A stretch of DNA of 64,000 bases from Amblyomma americanum. Its lineage: Eukaryota > Arthropoda > Arachnida > Ixodida > Ixodidae. Positions 11,960-23,500 of this stretch are shown in pieces (positions within the stretch are counted from its first letter, which is position 1; each line of letters begins with the position of its first letter). A model generated the notes under the pieces. It was given only the letters and a program-made list of their open reading frames with translations. It had not been told where the DNA came from and did not search any database. The position numbers and the translations under genes were made by a program. The stretch spans positions 90,314,257 through 90,378,256 of the forward strand of contig NC_135498.1 of assembly GCF_052857255.1 (NCBI RefSeq), given 5' to 3'.

Positions 11960-13030
11960 GACTTTCCGAGCTTAGTACATGAACGCCTTTTACATTTCGC
12001 GTTCCAAACGAAGGCGGCAGAGCCAAGACAAAAGCGGGGTCCTTCAACTCAGTCACAAGGAGCCCTCAGCCACAAAGGTGGGTCAACTCTAAGTCGCAAT
12101 CGGCGTCGTGCAACACTCATTTGCCCAAGCGGTGCAACACTCATTTGCCTGTTCCAACTTGAAGTAATAAATAGCAGGCACCGACCCAACCAGAGAGAAA
12201 GAACGGACACAACTCTCATTCACAGCGTTTCATAACCCTGTGCGCTCGCCGTGGTCCACACGCGGAGACGCTCACTGGGTAATGCTCCGGTAGCTCGCAG
12301 TATAGGAAGGCTCCAAAAAAGCATACATCAAGAAGGCACGCAAGATAGAACAAATTTCCAAACAGTGCGGAATTGTGCAGTGCTGAGCAGGAAAAGAGAT
12401 AATAGTATAAATTAATTTTCCTCCAAATACACTAACAGTACAAACCCGTTCATCTCGCAGGCGTTTCTAAATAGGAAGTTCGGAAACGCCTGCAGTGTGT
12501 GTACAACTGAAGAACTCCCACTCACCATGGTACACGAGAAAAATAGCCGGGAATCTCGGGTCCTATGGTGAAGGAAGTCCTAGAAGCTTTTGTTCCTTGC
12601 GGAGGCTTGCGGAGACGAGGGACGCCAAAGCTCCGCTTGACGCCAGAGGGCGATGACGTGCGTCTGCCAGCGGCGATCGACAAATATCGCTGGCGCTCGT
12701 TGAGGACAGAAGACTGCATGAATTCGGTGACACTGAAATCACAAGAGGAGTGCAGTCAAAATAGAAGTATGATGCTACGTCCAAGCCGCCAAGGCGCTTG
12801 TGAGGACTTCAAATTGCCGCTCCCACTCAGCGTCCCCACAGCAACGACAAGATGGCAGCCGAATGGCGTTCTTCGCACACGTTGGCAGAACTCGGGGTTT
12901 TTTTTCTCTTGCCGCTGCGAATGCTCCAAAAAGTTGCAGCAGTCCATCGCCCATGGCAAAGCACTGAAATCTCGCCAATGCCATTGAGCGCTGGACAATG
13001 CCAAACCTGGCGTAGGCCTCTTTGAACACT
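11960..13030. other. Gene-free stretch with a small hairpin
   Basis: No protein family recognised. GTGCAACACTCATTTGCC is duplicated in tandem near 12,110-12,147. A perfect 11-bp-stem hairpin lies at 12,457-12,493. Confidence 0.4.
12457..12493. repeat. Perfect hairpin, 11-bp stem and 15-base loop
   Basis: GCAGGCGTTTC at 12457-12467 is the exact reverse complement of GAAACGCCTGC at 12483-12493. No U-run follows on either strand, so it is not a classical terminator. Confidence 0.8.
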
Positions 13031-13033
13031 TAC

Positions 13034-13142
13034 CGGACCTGGCGTTCACTCGTGCTGGACGGCGCCCACTATCTCCAACATCTTGAGAAGAATGCAGGGG
13101 TTGCTGCCGGGAGGACCTCGGGTCGCCGCCGAAAAGCAACAT
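13034..13142 (-). CDS. Candidate first coding exon of an unknown gene
   Basis: On the minus strand an ATG at 13142 opens a frame of 36 codons. It reaches a strong 5' splice-site match (CG|GTAAGTG, intron starting at 13033). A TATA-like element lies about 155 bases upstream. I recognise no domain: the segment is Arg/Ser/Gln-rich. The frame also stays open past the donor to 12,756, so an unspliced reading is possible. No acceptor or second exon was identified. The call rests only on signal arrangement and could be chance in GC-rich DNA. Confidence 0.25.
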
Positions 13143-13297
13143 CCGCGGCTCAGTCCAATCTGCTGTACCCAGGGCGAAGGCTTCGGATATTCCTCGATCG
13201 CTTCGCGAAGAATGGTTGCTACTGCGAGGCGCGGTGACAGCTCAGGTGCAGCGCACCGTTCCTTGCACACGTCAGCAGACTCATCCTGCTCGGTTCC

Positions 13298-13349
13298 CTT
13301 TTATAACCTCTGTGCACGTGATCGCGGGTCTGGCCATCACGTGATGGCC
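13298..13349 (-). promoter_or_regulatory. Possible TATA promoter with E-box palindrome
   Basis: Reading the minus strand, a perfect 18-bp palindrome GGCCATCACGTGATGGCC (13332-13349) contains the E-box CACGTG. It is followed, after another CACGTG near 13,316, by TATAAAAG at 13305-13298. A start site would be expected near 13,270, upstream of the candidate exon. No transcript evidence is available. It could equally be a relic of an LTR promoter. Confidence 0.3.
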
Positions 13350-13414
13350 TGCTGTCGCCACCTAGAGGGCACGAGCTAATGTAGGGCTCCGTGTTGCGCG
13401 CCACGCACAAGACG

Positions 13415-13617
13415 CGGTGGCCGCGTTTCGATGGGGGTGGAAAAACGCTAAAGACGCCCGTGTGCTGCGCGATGTATATGCAGGTTAACGATCCTCCGGT
13501 GGTCGAAATTATTCCGGTGCGCTCTATAGACTACGGCACCTCTAACTCTCATTCACTCCCATCTTTTTCTCTTCCCTCACGGCGTTGTTGAGGTTGCCAC
13601 TGAGACCCCAGACAGTT
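13415..13617 (+). mobile_element. SINE-A copy, head truncated
   Basis: Begins at the GCGTTTCGATGG block after the tRNA head. It keeps CGTGTGCTGCGCGATGT and GGTCGAAATTATTCCGG, and fades out around the pyrimidine-rich region. Confidence 0.75.
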
Positions 13618-13884
13618 ACCAAGCATTTAATTTCCTAATAATCAATAATTTTTTTAACACGACACAGAAGTTAACTCCTAACGCAGAACTTTGAATAGAC
13701 TCGCAACCCAGCTTTCCTGTGAACTGACTGTACAGCAAGCCCTGGATGTCAATACTATGCTGCACCCAATGCCTTCCTTTCATTTTTTTTAAACAGTGGA
13801 ACATTCTCTTGAAAATTTTTGTACAGTGTGAATAGGCCCCAAACCCACAAGTGGGCGGAAAGCAAGCTGCGTTTTTTTTGTTGC

Positions 13885-15310
13885 AAAACATCGTTCCAAT
13901 CTCCACCTCGGAGGTGAGCGTCGAACGTAAATGTGGTGGCGCGCAGAACAGCTGGCCAAAGGACGCTGCTTTGTCTTTGTCGTCTAAACTAAATCTCTTC
14001 CGCCGAGTACATTACTCCATTTGGATGTTCACAGCGCACTTGTCTTACAGATCAAAGCACTGAGACCAACACACATCTGGGAGACTCCCATTTGGTCACA
14101 CACAATCACAAAACGTGTTTATTTAGGAGACGCAAACAGCACGGCCAAGTTCGCGGAATGGATACTACCAATAACGCGAATTACGATGACAGCGTCAGTA
14201 GCATTCAGTGCTCAATGTTGGCGTCTACATCAGTATGCCTCAATGTCGGACGAACGTAGCAAGTTTTTACAATGACATCTGTGATCTAGCTTCCAGGAGG
14301 CTATGTATTGCTGTGCAGTGCGTCTGCGGCCAGCGTTCTGAGCCAACGCCATCCCGAAGATATAAGTTCCCGCTCCGCCTTCTCCCCAAGTAAGCTCGGA
14401 TCACGCCGACACTAGCTATATACAAGGCCTTAGTACTGCTACCATGATGTCGCCATGAGGTGCAGGAGTACCTACACGTCGTCTTCGAGTGCGGCCCCGC
14501 TGCACAACGTCTGCAGCCCGGCGGCGCCCGTGGCGTCTAACAAATGGTTCACAGTAGCACTAAACTGCCATATTAGCCACAACGACGATGCAGCTCGATA
14601 TTCTGAAGCTACGTTTCACACTAATTTCAGAATTCCAGAATCAGCAAGCGACGATCATATGTATAGTGCTTGGATTTTATGTCGATCCAGCATTAATTCA
14701 ACGCCATATGATTTTCGATTACGTTTGTTTCTCTGACTGCACTGTACGCTTATAGAACGGTACGATAGAGGTGGTGAAAAAAATCACAATATCTGATTTC
14801 ATGTTCACGCAACACCAATTGTACTGCTGCCGCAACATGTTTTCTCGAGCACGCACGGTGCCAGTTCCTTTCTGGCGCTCACCGAGCGCACGGTAATGTT
14901 CCACTGATATTTTATAATTGCTTAACCATCTTTACTCCCATGCAAATTAGACGACAGGCAAAGCTGGTCATATTCATCATTTCGTATGCTACTCATTTAA
15001 AGCAGGAAAAAAAGATGGTTTATTAGTGTATTGGTGTTTAATGTCACAAATCCACACTGGCTACGAGGGACGCCGTACTTAAGGGCGCCGGAAAATTCAA
15101 ACTCCTGGGGTTCTTTACCATGCACCGACATTGTACAGTACACGGGTCTCAAGAACTGCCCCTCCATTGAAACTTGACCGCCACGGCCAGGATCGAACCC
15201 ACGCATTTCGGGTCATCAGCTGAGTGCCGTAACCCCTGAGCCACCGCGGCGGCAACAAATTCGTGAGGCTGCTCAATACGAAATACTTCGAAGGAATTAA
15301 CTTCTCACGA
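13885..15310 (+). repeat. Segmental repeat, unit A
   Basis: First of three related segments. Marker blocks are ACGGCCAAGTTCG at 14,140, TGCCTCAATGTCGGACGAA at 14,235, ACGATGCAGCTCGATATTCTGAAGC at 14,585 and CATTAATTCAACGCC at 14,690. All recur in order in units B (16,640-17,215) and C (19,455-20,030). Unit A lacks the SINE-B(+) found in B and C, and lacks the gypsy element found in C. It therefore gives the empty-site sequence for both. Confidence 0.75.
15028..15253 (-). mobile_element. SINE-B copy in unit A
   Basis: Minus-strand element with its tRNA head at the right (GGCTCAGGGGTTACGG), a B-box near 15,195 and the tail at 15,028. It lies at the same place in the segmental unit as the copy at 18,655. 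The matching site near 26,365 is empty. Confidence 0.85.
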
Positions 15311-15394
15311 GTTATAAGCGTCAAAAGAGAAAGCAGTGGCACGCAGAACAAAAGGCGAACAAATAAAACTGGTTTGTCTCTTCCGCCGCGAGTA

Positions 15395-16162
15395 TCTTAC
15401 GTGGATGCCACCGGCCCACATCATGGAGGTTGGTACGCAGCTGCACTCGTCCACCAAAACACCGCAGTGAACAGCCTTACGTTCAAAGTTCAAGATATTA
15501 CTCATACGGAAGAGGTGGCAATCGCGCTCGCCGCCGCCGATCAGGACTCGCGGGTCATCGTTACTTACTCGCGGCGGGCCTGCAGGAACATCGAAAGGGG
15601 CTTTATTCCCTCTTTGCCATACCAAATTCTTCAACATCGCAATTATCTCTGGGCTCCCGCGTCCCGCACAATAGTATGGACTCCCGCGCACACGGGTCTC
15701 GAGGGCAACGAAGCGGCCGACGCCGCTGCCCGCGCGCTCACTCTCCGGGCATCACCCTCGCCTCCCCCTGATGCAGACTCCCACCCTAATCCGGCTTTTG
15801 CCTTCATGGAAATCATCCAGTATTACCAATTCGGCCACGCAATCTTTCCTAAGCCCTGCAAGGGCGTCACGAAGTCGGAGGAACACTTACTCCTTCGCCT
15901 TCACACTAAAACACGGCTGTGCCCGGCAGTCATCAAACATTTCGACCCTGCGTGCACAGGGGAGTGCCCGCATTGTAGGGAAAAGTCTTCGGACATTTAC
16001 CACATGGTGTGGGCATGCCAATCAACTCCGCATCTTTCCCCTATCCCCAACCCTGCCCGGGAGAACTGGGAGGCGGCCCTGCTCGGCTGCTCTGACCTGA
16101 CGAGCAAAAAGGCTCTGGCCGGGTGCGCCCGAGCAGCAGCTACCGACAATGGGCTGCTGTAA
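15395..16162 (+). pseudogene. LINE ORF2 C-terminal part: RNase H and zinc finger
   Basis: The open frame includes an RNase H fold: YVDATGP supplies the first Asp, TEEVAIALA the Glu, and WTPAHTGLEGNEAAD the His and last Asp. The third acidic position is lost, since SDS is replaced by TYSRRACRN. A CPHC...H...C finger lies near 15,968-16,015. The frame runs on to 15,263 at its 5' end, but that part is host repeat. The RT and endonuclease are missing, so this is a dead 5'-truncated copy. The family would degrade the RNA strand of the RNA/DNA hybrid. Confidence 0.8.
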
Positions 16163-16262
16163 TGAGCAGCCCACCTAGCACTTGTAAGGAACTGGCCCTT
16201 AAGGACAGCTCCACTAGCTCCCTGTGTATATTTTGAAAATAAAGTTTTTCAGTCAGTCAGCC
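15395..16262 (+). mobile_element. 5'-truncated I-like LINE
   Basis: RNase H and C-terminal coding sequence, a short 3' UTR and the 3' terminus AATAAAGTTTTTCAGTCAGTCAG. The left junction lies where the segmental repeat homology stops. The related 3' end AATAAAGTTTTTCTGTCTGTC occurs at 28,490. Confidence 0.75.
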
Positions 16263-16374
16263 GGGTGGACTGCTCGAAATCGATAGTCGCAACATCCCTG
16301 TCCTACAAATGAAAGCAGTGAGACTCACACACTTTTCAGGGACTCTCATTTTTCACACACCATCACAAAGCGTT

Positions 16375-16610
16375 CACGCCGTGGTGGCTGAATGGCTATG
16401 GTGCTCGGCTACGGACCCGTAAGACGCGGGTTCGATTCCGGCCTGGCCGGTCGAATTTCGATGGAGACAATATTCTGGGAGCCCGTGTACTGTGCGATGT
16501 CAGTGAACGTTAAGGAACCCAAGGTGGTAGAAATTTCCGCCGTCCCTCACTACGGAGTTCATTATAGCCTGAATCACTTTATGACGTTAATCCCCCTATA
16601 AACCATAAAC
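16375..16610 (+). mobile_element. SINE-B copy with 11-bp TSD
   Basis: tRNA head (GGTGGCTGAATGGC, B-box GGTTCGATTCC), body and a 3' end at ATAAACCATAAAC. It is flanked by identical CACAAAGCGTT at 16364-16374 and 16611-16621. Unit A shows the unoccupied target near 14,107. Confidence 0.95.
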
Positions 16611-17321
16611 CACAAAGCGTTTTTTCGGGGGGCGCAAACAATACGGCCAAGTTCAAGGAATGGTTACCGCCTCTAACCCGAATTACAGTGACAGCATCAG
16701 GAGCCTGCAGTGCTCATTTTTTGAGTCTGCGTCTGTACGCATCAATGTCGGACAAACGTAGCAAGTTTGGACATGCAGATCTGTGATCTTGCTATGTCTT
16801 GCTGTGCAGCCCGTCTGCGACCAGCGTTTCTCTCCCAACGTGAAAAGAGGAGTTATGGCTCCCCCTCCGCCTTCTCCCCAGGCACCTACTCCACTCGGAT
16901 CATGGCAACACCATCTAGATTCAAGCTCTTGGAACTGCTACCGTGACGTCGTCATGAGGTGGTGTACCTATACACCTCGTATTCTAGTGCGGGTCCGTTG
17001 GCGCTACGCTCATCGTTCAGCGGCGTTCCCAAAGCACTTGCACCCCAGCGGCACCCATGGCCTCAAGCACGCCGCTTTGCAGTGACAGAAAATTCCATCA
17101 TTATGCACAATGATGATGCAGCTTGAAATTCTGAAGCCGCGGTTCACGCGAATTTCACCATCCATCGTCCGCATGCAACAATGAGATGTGTAGTGCGTCG
17201 ACTCAGCATTAATTTTGCGCCGTATCATTTTCGATTATGCGTAACTCTGATGCACTGCTTGGTTTCAAAACGCTAGGATAAAGCTGTTCAAAGAACATGA
17301 AATAAAATTTGAGAATTGCAA

Positions 17322-17600
17322 TTTGGGGAAAGGAAATGGCGCAGGGTATGTCTCACATATCGACGTACACCTGAACCGCGCCGTAAGGGAAGACATAAAG
17401 GAGGGAGTGAAAGTAGAAAGAAAATAACAGGTGCCGTAGTGAAGGTCTCCGGAATAATTTCGACCACCTGGGGATGTTTAACGTGCACTGACATTGCACA
17501 GCACACGGGCGCCTTAGCGTTTTGCCTCCATAAAAACGCTGGCGCCGCGGTCGTGTTCGAACCAGGGAACTCCGGATCAGTAGCCTAGCGCTCTGCCCCT
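17322..17600 (-). mobile_element. SINE-A copy
   Basis: Tail GGGGAAAGGAAATGGCGCAG at the left and tRNA B-box near 17,560. The extreme 5' end of the head (A-box) is missing, replaced by the LINE sequence that starts at about 17,600. Confidence 0.85.
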
Positions 17601-18366
17601 TGCGCTGGAGGACGGGCGTGCGGCCATCCACGGCCATCTCTGAAAGCAGCACGCCGATTCACGCATCGCAGGAGGTGCGCGCATCGACAGTATCACCGGC
17701 TGTCGAGCACTTTCATGGTCGCAACGTGTAATGATCCTCCGCGTGCACATTGGCTGCGTGTGACCCGGCGAACTACGGGAGCGTCACGGAATCGCGACAT
17801 GTGATGTGTGTGACGGATGCGGAGCAGTGGGAACACTAGAGCACCTGCTCCTTCACTGTGCCGCGCTCGCCGATGCTCGTCGCAATATGCTTGCGGCCTA
17901 TAGGGCTCCCCCAATACGCTATTGTGGCCGCAGGGCATTGCGCGCACCCGTGAGCGAACCTTGGTGAGTCTCTGTGCATTCCTCGCACACGCGGGCTTGA
18001 CGTCCCGTCTGTTCTTCGCCAGGTCGTTACACGCAGTGACCGAACGCTCCGCGAGTTCTACCTTGAACGATCAATAACTGGACCCCCCACTCCAGTTGTG
18101 ACCAACACAGTGCTGTGCGCGTGTGTGATTTAGTTCCTTTAAAATGAACTAATCACGCGCACAACCTGGACACATTTCTTATTGTGTAAATAGTTTGTAC
18201 ATATTACTTCTCCCATCAACTCTTTCATTTCATTTCTCTATTCTGCCTGCTATCCTTTATTTCCGCTGCCCCAGCTCAGGTGCTTCAGTATCGATGGCAG
18301 ATGCCGGGGCTAGCAAAAATTTTTTCCTTCCTTTTTACTATTATTTTAATAAAACCACTACCACCA
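17600..18366 (+). mobile_element. LINE 3' end with C-terminal zinc finger relic
   Basis: A segment around 17,800-17,880 translates to CDVCDGCGAVGTLEHLLLHC, the C-terminal finger common to I/R1-type LINE ORF2. A 3' UTR follows and ends in AATAAAACCACTACCACC repeats. The same 3' end recurs at 40,752 (+), 42,655 (-) and 48,685 (-). 5' truncated and without a usable frame. Confidence 0.75.
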
Positions 18367-18506
18367 CCACCACTGACATCGGACAGCACACGGGTCAACT
18401 TAGCGTTTCGCCTCCATGGAAATGCAGCCGCCGTAGTCTGGTTCAAACCCTGGAACTCCGGATCAGTAGCCGAGTGCCCCAAACACAGAGCCACCGCGGC
18501 GGATGC
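18367..18506 (-). mobile_element. SINE-A 5' half
   Basis: Minus-strand tRNA head (near 18,440-18,500) and the first body block, directly abutting the CCA-rich LINE tail. The 3' half is missing. Confidence 0.75.
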
Positions 18507-18654
18507 ATGAGAATATCTGATTTCGTGTTCACGCCATATCAATCGCACAGTGGCCGCGATATATTTTTCGAGCACGCGCGATGCCACTTAAGTTGTCGCC
18601 GAACGCATGGTAATTTTTTCTTACATGTTATCCATTCAAAGCAAGAAACAAATT

Positions 18655-18893
18655 ATGGTGTATTGGTTTATGGCTTTTTATCAACCCAAAGCGTCTCCGG
18701 CTATGAGGGACGCCGTATTTATGGGCTGAAGAAATTTCTGCCACCTGGGTTTCTTCAATGTGCACTGATATTGCACTGTACAAGAGCATCTAGAACTTGG
18801 CTTCTAAGGAAATTGTACTGCCGCGGCCGGGATTGAACTTGGGTCTTTCAGGTCAGCAGCTGATCGTATTAACTACAGAGCCACCGCGCGGAA
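18655..18893 (-). mobile_element. SINE-B copy in unit B
   Basis: Same family and orientation as 15,028-15,253. The flanks match too (the AAAGCAAGAAA...GTGTATTGG side), so it was present before this part of the segment was duplicated. Confidence 0.85.
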
Positions 18894-18921
18894 ACAAATG
18901 GAAACAGCTGGTCTTCCTCTT

Positions 18922-18975
18922 CTTCTTAAAGTATGGCGCATACCCACATGGAGAATTGGCCATGGGGTAGTGACA
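18922..18975 (-). repeat. Fragment of the (GAA)n-tailed repeat
   Basis: CTTCTTCTTAAAGTATGGCGCATACCCACATGG followed by a TTGGCC...GGGGTAG block matches 30,256-30,320, where the same repeat interrupts a SINE. Confidence 0.55.
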
Positions 18976-19046
18976 TAAACTACGAAATTTCCACAGGTGA
19001 TTTTGACTAAATGTTCCCATTGGTCTCACACCACCAGAAAGCGTTC

Positions 19047-19285
19047 CCGCCGCGGTGGCTCACTGGTAATGGCGCTCGGCTGCTGACACTATAGGCGCGG
19101 GTTCGATCCCGGGCGCGGCGGACGAATTTCGACGGAGGCTTAATTCAAAAGACCCGTGTACTTACCGTGCGATGTCACTGCACATTAAAGAACCTCAGGT
19201 GGCCGGAATTTCCGGAGCCCTTCTGTACGGCGTCTCTCATAGCCTGAGTCTCTTTGGGACATTACTCTTCCATAAAACAAACTAC
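19047..19285 (+). mobile_element. SINE-B copy with 9-bp TSD
   Basis: tRNA head with GTGGCTCACTGGTAATGG and B-box GGTTCGATCCC, followed by the body. It is flanked by AAAGCGTTC at 19038-19046 and 19286-19294, the same target as the copy at 16,375. It is therefore a duplicated insertion rather than an independent one. Confidence 0.92.
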
Positions 19286-20233
19286 AAAGCGTTCTTCAGG
19301 TTTGGATGCAGTAGAATCAAAAGAACGTGACGCAGAAAGGAAGACACTGAACCAGGAATGGACCATCGCGAGTGGTAATCAGTGAGCGAGCCTGGCTATT
19401 CACAGCCGATATCGCTGAAGAGCTAAGTTTTTCTCGGGAGACGCAAACATCACGGCCAAGTTCGAGGAATGGTTACTAACTCTAACACGAATTACGGTGA
19501 CATCATCAGTAGCATAAAGTGCTCATTGCTTGCGTCTCCGTCTGTACGCCTCAATGTGGGAAGAATGTAGCAAGTGTGGGCAATCTTGCTATGTCTTGCT
19601 GTGCAGCGAGTCTGCGGCCAGCGCTCTTCTCAGCCAACGCCATCCGGAAAATTATTGCTCCCACTCCGGCTTCTCCCCAAGCACCTACTTCGCCCGAATC
19701 ATGGCAGCACCATCTAGATTCAAGGCCTTGGCACTGCAACCATGACGCTGTCATGAGGTGGTGTATCTATACACCTCGCATTTCAGTGCGGCCACGTTGG
19801 CGCTACGCTCACCGTTCTTGCGGCGTTCCCACAGCGCTTGCCGCCCAGCGGCACTCGTGGCCTCAAACAAACCGCTTTACAGTGCCAGAAAATTCCATCA
19901 TTATGCACAATGACGATGCAGCTAGATATTCTGAAGCTCCAGATCACGCGAACTTCACCATCCATCGTCCGCACGCGACAATCAGATGTGTAGTGCTTGA
20001 CTTTGCGTCGACTCAGCATTAATTTTGCGCCACATCATTTTCGATTACGCGTCTTTCTCCGAATATACTGGATGCCTGAAGAACTCTAGAATACAAGTGT
20101 TGAAAGAACTTGAGAATATCTGACCGTCTTCGTGCACCATCAACTGCCCTGCTGCTGCGTCATTTTTTTCGAGCACCCGCGGTGGCACCTGCGTTTGGAC
20201 GCTCACCGAACACGTGGTAATTTCCACTGATAT

Positions 20234-20418
20234 GGTCACGGGTGGTACAGCTCGGTTGGATACGTCAAAGTAGGTGACTGCAGCGGACGTCAGTAGCAGT
20301 CCCAAAAGCGGAGCATTCGCAGCCAGACACTTCGGCTTCTTTTTCTAAGGCCAGCTCGCGCGCGCATTGCGCGTTCTCGTGGTTCTAGTAGAACGACGAC
20401 GATGAATGGGCGGTGTCA
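20234..20418 (-). repeat. Gypsy 3' LTR (left copy)
   Basis: Ends in TGTCA. The outer first base is G where the other LTR has T, so the terminal dinucleotide is mutated. Otherwise it is collinear with 25503-25687. Confidence 0.93.
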
Positions 20419-20433
20419 TTACTCCCCTGCAAA
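20419..20433 (-). promoter_or_regulatory. Gypsy polypurine tract
   Basis: On the minus strand the purine-rich GCAGGGGAGTAA immediately precedes the 3' LTR. This is the position where plus-strand DNA synthesis is primed in LTR elements. Confidence 0.7.
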
Positions 20434-20503
20434 AAGAAGCATCGTCCCGATGCTGGGAGTGAGTGGAGAGGTCGGAAGGACTGAACGGGGTTAATGGGCG
20501 AGG

Positions 20504-23500
20504 CTACCGATCGTGATAAGGCTTCAGGCGGACCACGTGAACCACTTCAGGGCACGGGGACCGTCGGGACTTCTGAAATCTATCGGGAATGACCTCGTAG
20601 TTGAGGTCGCCCAATGACCTGACCACGCGGTATGGTTCGAAGTAGCGATGGAGGAGTTTTTCGCTCAGTCCTCGTCGCCGAATGGGGAACCACACCCACA
20701 CACGGTCGCCAGGCGCATAATAGACGTCGTGACGGCGCCGATTGTAGCGATCTGCATCTCGAAGTTGTTGGTCCTGAATTCGAACTTTGGCCAGTTGGCG
20801 AGCTGCTTCAGCGCGTTCCAGGAACGTGTAGGTATCAGTGTGAAGGCTAGAGTCGTCCAGATGTGGTAACATTGCGTCGAGCATCGTCGTCACTGCACGG
20901 CCGTAGACGAGTTGGAATGGGGACATCTGCGTTGTTTCTTGCATGGCCGTATTGTAGCCGAAGGTGACATAAGGAAGCACTTCGTCCCACGTTTTGTGTT
21001 CAATATCGACGTACATGGAAATCATGTCAGAAAGGGTTCGGTTCAGTCTTTCAGTCAACCCGTTCGTTTGAAGGTGGTACGGCGTTGTTCGGCGGTGGTC
21101 GGTATGACTGTAAACCAAGATCTCCTGCAGCAGCTCAGCCATGAACGCAGGGCCTCTCTCAGTGATCAGCACTTCAGGTGCCCCATGGCGGAGTACGATC
21201 AGATGCACGAAGAACTTAGCGACTTCTAAAGCAATGCCGCTGGGTAGAGCTGACGTTTCTGCATAGCGGGTAAGGTAGTCCGTCGCGACAATTATCCATT
21301 TGTTGCCAGAGTTCGAACGTGGGAACGGACCCAGCATGTCCATTCCTATTCGTTGGAAGGGCCTTGTGGGTGGTCTAATGGGCATCAAGAACCCAGCTTG
21401 TTTGGTTGACGGTACCTTGCGACGCTGACAGGCTCGGCACGTTCTGACGTAGTGAGTGACATCAGCACGGAGACGAGGCCAGTAGTAATTCTCTTGGATT
21501 CGGGCTAGCGTACGGGCTATGCCCAAATGTCCAGATGTGGGTTTGTCATGGGAGGCTTGGAGGATTTCATTGCGCAGGCTAGGCGGTACGACGATTAGGT
21601 ATTGCGTATTGTTTGGAGCGAAATTTTTCTTGACCAGAAGACCATTGCGGATGCATAAAGATGGCAACACGCGCTTGAAAGCGCGTGGGGCGGTCGTGTT
21701 GCTGCCGTTGAGAAATTCCATTACGTCTCGAAGTTCGAGGTCGGCGCATTGTTGGTCAGCGAGGCAGGAGGCGCTGAGAGCAGTCAGTAAGATGTCGTCA
21801 TTATTACAGGCGTCGGTAGAAGGATCTACTGGGGCGCGGGACAGACAATCGGCGTCAGAGTGCTTACGCCCGGATTTGTACACAACAGACATGTCGTATT
21901 CCTGGAGCCGCAGACTCCATCGGACGAGGCGAGCGGACGGGTCTTAAAGGCTTGCGAGCCAGCATAAGGCATGATGATCGGTCACCACCTTAAAATTTTT
22001 GCCGTAAAGGTACGGTCGGAATTTCGAAGTGGCCCATACAATGGCAAGGCATTCTTTCTCGGTAGCGGAATAGTTTGATTCGGCTGGTGACAAACATCGA
22101 CTTGCGTAAGCGATGACCCGTTCTTGACCTGCTTGGATCTGGACCAGGACAGCACCTAAGCCGATGTTGCTGGCATCAGTATGGAGCTCCGTGTCGGCGT
22201 TTACGTCGAAGTGAGCCAGAACGGGAGGCGCCTGCAGGAGGCTTTGAAGGCTGCGGAATGCATTTTCTTGCGCTGCTTCCCATGTGAAAGGTGTGTCCGA
22301 CCTTGTTAGGCGCGTCAGCGGCTCGGCAATGCGAGCAAAATCTTTCACGAAGCGACGGTAATACGCGCACAATCCAAGAAAACGGCGGACAGCTTTCAGG
22401 TCTTGCGGTGGCGGAAAATGGGCAATAGCTGTTGTTTTTTCAGGATCAGGCTGAACACCGGTTTGATTCACAACGTGCCCTAAGAACTTCAGCTCTGTAT
22501 ACGCAAAGTGGCATTTCTCATTTTTGAGCGTGAGTCCAGAAGACCTCAATGCTTGTAGGACCAATTCGAGGCGGTGAAGATGCTCCTGGAAAGTCGGGGC
22601 GAAGACGACAACATCGTCAAGATAGACGAGACACGTCTGCCATTTTAAATCGGCAAGGACGGTATTCATGAGGCGTTGGAAAGTTGCCGGTGCAGAGCAC
22701 AGTCCAAAGGACATGGCCGTAAATTCATACAGGCCATCTGGAGTAATAAAAGCTGTTCTTTTACGGTCCCGCTCATCGACCTCAATTTGCCAGTAACCTT
22801 ACTTGAGGTCCATCGAAGAAAAGTATTTAGCGCTACAAAGGCGATCCAGAGCGTCGTCGATCCGGGGGAGAGGATAGACATCCTTTTTGGTGATTTTGTT
22901 GAAGCGACGGTAGTCTACACAGAACCGCAATGTTCCGTCTTTCTTCTTCACAAGGACGACTGGCGCTGCCCAGGGACTCCGGGAAGGAAGAATTACGTCG
23001 TCGCGGAGCATTTCCTTGACTTGGCGGCCAATAGCGTCGCGTTCAGCGGGAGACACTCGGTAGGGGGACTGTCGGAGAGGATGCACGTTATCGTCCGTAA
23101 TAATGCGATGCTTCGCTAGGTGAGTTCGTCCAATACGCGATGATACCGAGAAGATGTCGCCGTAGCGCAGAAGAAGATCTTTAACTTGTTGTTGCTGCGT
23201 CGGGGAGAGTGCTGGATTGACGTCGAACGTGAAACCAGTGACTGGGCTCTGCTCTTGCGACAACGACATTGTGGAAATACTGGGTGTGCTGCTGACATGG
23301 GCGATGGCATCAACGTGAGCCACAACGGTTCCCACGTTCAGATGTTGGTGTGCACCACCGAAATTGGTTATCAGCACTTCTGTTTCTCCGTCGACGAGAT
23401 TAACGACTCCTCTGGTGACAGCAAGGCTCCTGGCAAAAAGCAAGATCTGGTTGCCTTCCGCGACGCCTTCGAAATTCCGCACAGTCTTGGCGCCGACAGA

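Larger units (their letters stand above)
15310..18970 (+). repeat. Segmental repeat, unit B
   Basis: Second unit, enlarged by a LINE fragment (15,395-16,262), SINE-B (16,375), a SINE-A plus LINE 3' end block (17,322-18,506) and SINE-B (18,655). The left boundary is judged from the match of 15,310-15,390 to 13,910-14,000. Confidence 0.65.

Noticed and set aside
12563..12987. Overlapping 70-140 codon frames on both strands
   Set aside because: No domain or codon-use signal separates them from chance in GC-richer DNA. Only the splice-linked candidate exon at 13,034-13,142 was kept, at low confidence.
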